Below are positions 13,032 to 14,455 of a stretch of 14,455 bases of DNA, one piece after another; position 1 is the first letter of the stretch, and each line of letters begins with the position of its first letter. Made by a program: the position numbers and the translations under genes. Origin of the DNA: Synechococcus sp. UW140 (GTDB taxonomy: Bacteria; Cyanobacteriota; Cyanobacteriia; PCC-6307; Cyanobiaceae); NCBI GenBank assembly GCA_945878795.1, contig CAMDWF010000021.1:1-14455 (forward strand), given 5' to 3'. A model generated the notes under the pieces. It was not told the DNA's origin. It saw nothing but the letters and a program-made list of their open reading frames with translations, and did no database searches.

Positions 13032-13577
13032 ATGGAGCAAAGCGTGGGCATCGATCCAACACAACCCGACGAGTTGATGGTGGTGGGGAAGGTGGTGGGC
13101 GCCCAAGGCCTGAAGGGCGAGCTGCGCATCCTGCCCCTCAGCGACTTCCCGGAGCGCTTCACCAAGCCAGGCGAGCGTTGGTTGCAGCGCCGCAAGGATC
13201 CCGCCCGCCCAATTGAATTACTCAGCGGCCGCCAGCTACCCGGCAAGGAGTTGTTTGTGGTGCGCTTCGCCGGGATCGATTCCCGCGAAGCCGCCGAGGC
13301 CCTGGTGGGAGAGGAACTGGTGGTGAAGGCCAGCGATCGCCCCAAGCTGGCCAAGGGCGAATTCCATCTGCTGGATCTGGTGGGGCTGGAGGTACGGCTG
13401 GAGGGAGCCGCCATCGGCACGGTGAGCAACCTGATCCATGCCGGCAACGACCTGCTGGAGATCGATCTCGATGGCCGCCAGGTGCTGATCCCCTTTGTCG
13501 AAGCAATCGTGCCGGTGGTGGAGATGGAGCAGGGCTGGATTGGCATCACGCCGCCGCCTGGATTGCTGGATCTTTAA
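13032..13577 (+). CDS. rimM: 16S rRNA processing protein RimM
   Basis: Assembly factor for the head of the 30S ribosomal subunit. 181 residues from the ATG at 13032. The N-terminal RimM domain begins LMVVGKVVGAQGLKGELRILPLSDFPERF (15-43, continuous family signature), followed by FVVRFAGIDSREAAEALVGEELVV. The C-terminal PRC-barrel starts FHLLDLVGLEV and ends LIPFVEAIVPVVEMEQGWIGI then PPPGLLDL, as is usual for RimM. The frame is open upstream, but that part overlaps ndhS antisense and is not RimM-like. The stop codon overlaps the opposing vapC stop by four bases. Confidence 0.93.
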   Translation: MEQSVGIDPTQPDELMVVGKVVGAQGLKGELRILPLSDFPERFTKPGERWLQRRKDPARPIELLSGRQLPGKELFVVRFAGIDSREAAEALVGEELVVKASDRPKLAKGEFHLLDLVGLEVRLEGAAIGTVSNLIHAGNDLLEIDLDGRQVLIPFVEAIVPVVEMEQGWIGITPPPGLLDL

Positions 13578-13936
13578 ATCCCATAGGGATGGATCACATC
13601 CCCCAATGTCATCGGGAAATCCATGCTGTTTCGGGTGGCCAAGATCAAGCCGTGACGTCGGGCCGTGGCCAGGATGATCGCGTCGGGCACTTTCAAACCA
13701 AGCTGCTGGCGACAAACCACAGCCATCTCCGCAACCGGCTGATCCAGTTCGAAGCGGGCGAAGCCATACAGCCAGCTCCTCACCGGCTCAAGCTGATCGG
13801 GCTCACAGCCCACCAACACTTCAATCCAGCTGATCACACTGATCGCAGCACCCTCCTGGGCTTCGAGCCAGGCCAGCGCCGCCCGGCGTCCTTGCAGGAC
13901 ATCGATCAGCACATTGCTATCCAGCAGCAGTGTCAC
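13574..13936 (-). CDS. vapC: VapC PIN-domain ribonuclease toxin (with CopG-type antitoxin)
   Basis: Second intact PIN toxin. 120 residues from a GTG at 13936. It begins TLLLDSNVLIDVLQG with Asp6, then VISWIEVLVG with Glu39, LKVPDAIILATARRHG with Asp85, and ATRNSMDFPM with Asp106, so all four acidic positions of the PIN site are present. The start overlaps the antitoxin stop (GTGA). The TAA overlaps the rimM TAA tail to tail (TTTA/TAAA, 13574-13577), leaving no room for a terminator between the two convergent genes. Not closely similar to the VapC at 8214-8624 by eye, so a separate acquisition is likely. Confidence 0.9.
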   Translation of the reverse strand: MTLLLDSNVLIDVLQGRRAALAWLEAQEGAAISVISWIEVLVGCEPDQLEPVRSWLYGFARFELDQPVAEMAVVCRQQLGLKVPDAIILATARRHGLILATRNSMDFPMTLGDVIHPYGI

Positions 13937-14154
13937 GGCCGCTGCCACTCCGCGCGCAAGTCCTCCTGGATGCTGAGGCCGTCCCCCGGACGCTGGCTCC
14001 AAAGGCCAAAGACAGCAGCGTGGTTCGGCGTGCACTCCTGCAGCCAGAGTCGCAGGGCCTGGCGAACCCCCTCGGCCCTGGAAATCCCCCGCTGCGAGCA
14101 GATCGCATCCAGCTGGAGACGCTCGGGCTCAGGAAGATCAACGATGGTGCGCAT
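13933..14154 (-). CDS. vapB: VapB antitoxin, CopG/ribbon-helix-helix type
   Basis: 73 residues from the ATG at 14154. The N-terminus MRTIVDLPEPERLQLDAI then CSQRGISRAEGVRQALRLWL is a ribbon-helix-helix DNA-binding unit (beta strand about 2-7, helices about 9-20 and 25-38). The C-terminal part (AVFGLWSQRPGDGLSIQEDLRAEW) is the toxin-binding tail. Upstream in-frame ATGs at 14184, 14181 and 14175 exist, but they lie in the inverted repeat that is probably the operator, so the 14154 start is preferred. The stop overlaps the toxin start. Confidence 0.85.
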   Translation of the reverse strand: MRTIVDLPEPERLQLDAICSQRGISRAEGVRQALRLWLQECTPNHAAVFGLWSQRPGDGLSIQEDLRAEWQRP

Positions 14155-14155
14155 G

Positions 14156-14184
14156 ATGATGACGTCATCGAGCATCGTCATCAT
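14156..14184. promoter_or_regulatory. Inverted repeat, probable operator of the CopG-type vapBC
   Basis: ATGATGACG (14156-14164) and CGTCATCAT (14176-14184): perfect 9-base arms separated by 11 bases, directly upstream of the vapB ATG. The left arm runs into a smaller palindrome, ATGACGTCAT (14159-14168). Ribbon-helix-helix antitoxins bind such spaced repeats for autoregulation; the placement fits that role. Confidence 0.55.
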
Positions 14185-14215
14185 GGCGTGACGTGATGCT
14201 GCCGGGCTGCAGTGC

Positions 14216-14243
14216 CCCAAGACTGATCTGGCACCCAAGACTG
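14216..14243. repeat. Short direct repeat upstream of manC
   Basis: CCCAAGACTG at 14216-14225 and again at 14234-14243, an 18-base period, in the divergent region between vapB and the guanylyltransferase gene. It could be a regulator site or chance. Confidence 0.4.
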
Positions 14244-14291
14244 GGCGAGAGGCGACGACTGACCTTGAATAGCCCGATCACCTCCTCCCCC

Positions 14292-14455
14292 ATGGCCCAG
14301 AGCAAGCTCGTCCCCGTCATCCTCTGCGGTGGCACCGGCACCCGGCTGTGGCCGCTCTCTCGGGCGAGTTATCCCAAGCAGTACTGGGCACTGGCGGGCA
14401 CTGGCGAAGAGACCCTGCTGCAGCAAACCCAGCAGCGGCTCAACGGGCTCGAAGG
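14292..14455 (+). CDS. manC: Mannose-1-phosphate guanylyltransferase, N-terminal part; continues past window
   Basis: Makes GDP-mannose for polysaccharide and glycoconjugate synthesis. 54 codons are visible from the ATG at 14292. The sequence LVPVILCGGTGTRLWPLSR (6-24) followed by YPKQYWAL is the pyrophosphorylase signature of the ManC/CpsB/AlgA family, including the nucleotide-binding GGTGTRLWP loop and the Pro-Lys pair. LLQQTQQRL fits the helix that follows. Whether a C-terminal phosphomannose isomerase domain is present cannot be seen. It lies divergent from vapBC and returns the window to sugar-nucleotide metabolism. Confidence 0.93.
   Translation, partial: MAQSKLVPVILCGGTGTRLWPLSRASYPKQYWALAGTGEETLLQQTQQRLNGLE

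Overview
GC-rich bacterial DNA, most likely from a picocyanobacterium of the Synechococcus/Cyanobium type. The best indicators are a short ndhS gene (a subunit specific to oxygenic-phototroph NDH-1), type A RNase P RNA next to tRNA-Arg(CCU), rnc and rimM, and three copies of the cyanobacterial palindrome GCGATCGC (4079, 4909, 13333). The lineage call is an inference from gene content. No CRISPR array, insertion sequence or phage gene was recognised.

Left part (1-7154, all genes on the minus strand): a surface-polysaccharide locus. In transcription order it holds a membrane-anchored WbpM/CapD-type UDP-sugar 4,6-dehydratase (7154-5205), a broken UDP-glucose dehydrogenase start fused to the tail of an export permease (5165-4836), an intact Xre/RES toxin-antitoxin pair (4731-3539), a chimeric relic joining a permease start to a PIN-toxin tail (3431-3120), a B-type ABC exporter (2686-833) and pseB (827 to beyond the window edge). 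Sugar-nucleotide modification and glycan or lipid export therefore look cotranscribed. At the far right edge a mannose-1-phosphate guanylyltransferase gene begins on the plus strand.

Middle and right part (7354-14154): a patchwork of toxin-antitoxin (TA) modules and TA debris set between small housekeeping loci. Intact-looking pairs are VapBC with an AbrB-type antitoxin (7963-8624), HEPN/nucleotidyltransferase (9569-8714), a 76-residue unknown plus a MazF/PemK toxin (10472-11091), and VapBC with a CopG-type antitoxin (14154-13574). Damaged ones are a vapB tail fused to the nucleotidyltransferase with a vapC stub behind it (8857-8643), a probable Phd-type antitoxin tail read in frame into HEPN (9740-9570), and a hicA that kept only its C-terminal third in front of an intact hicB (11662-11984). 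Housekeeping genes are tRNA-Arg, rnpB, rnc, ndhS and rimM.

Taken together, about nine TA modules or remnants lie within 11 kb, and where a toxin is damaged it is usually the toxin's catalytic part that is gone. I found no coherent new multi-gene machine. The most original material is this TA accumulation, the chimeric genes it has produced, and an unrecognised putative antitoxin paired with MazF.
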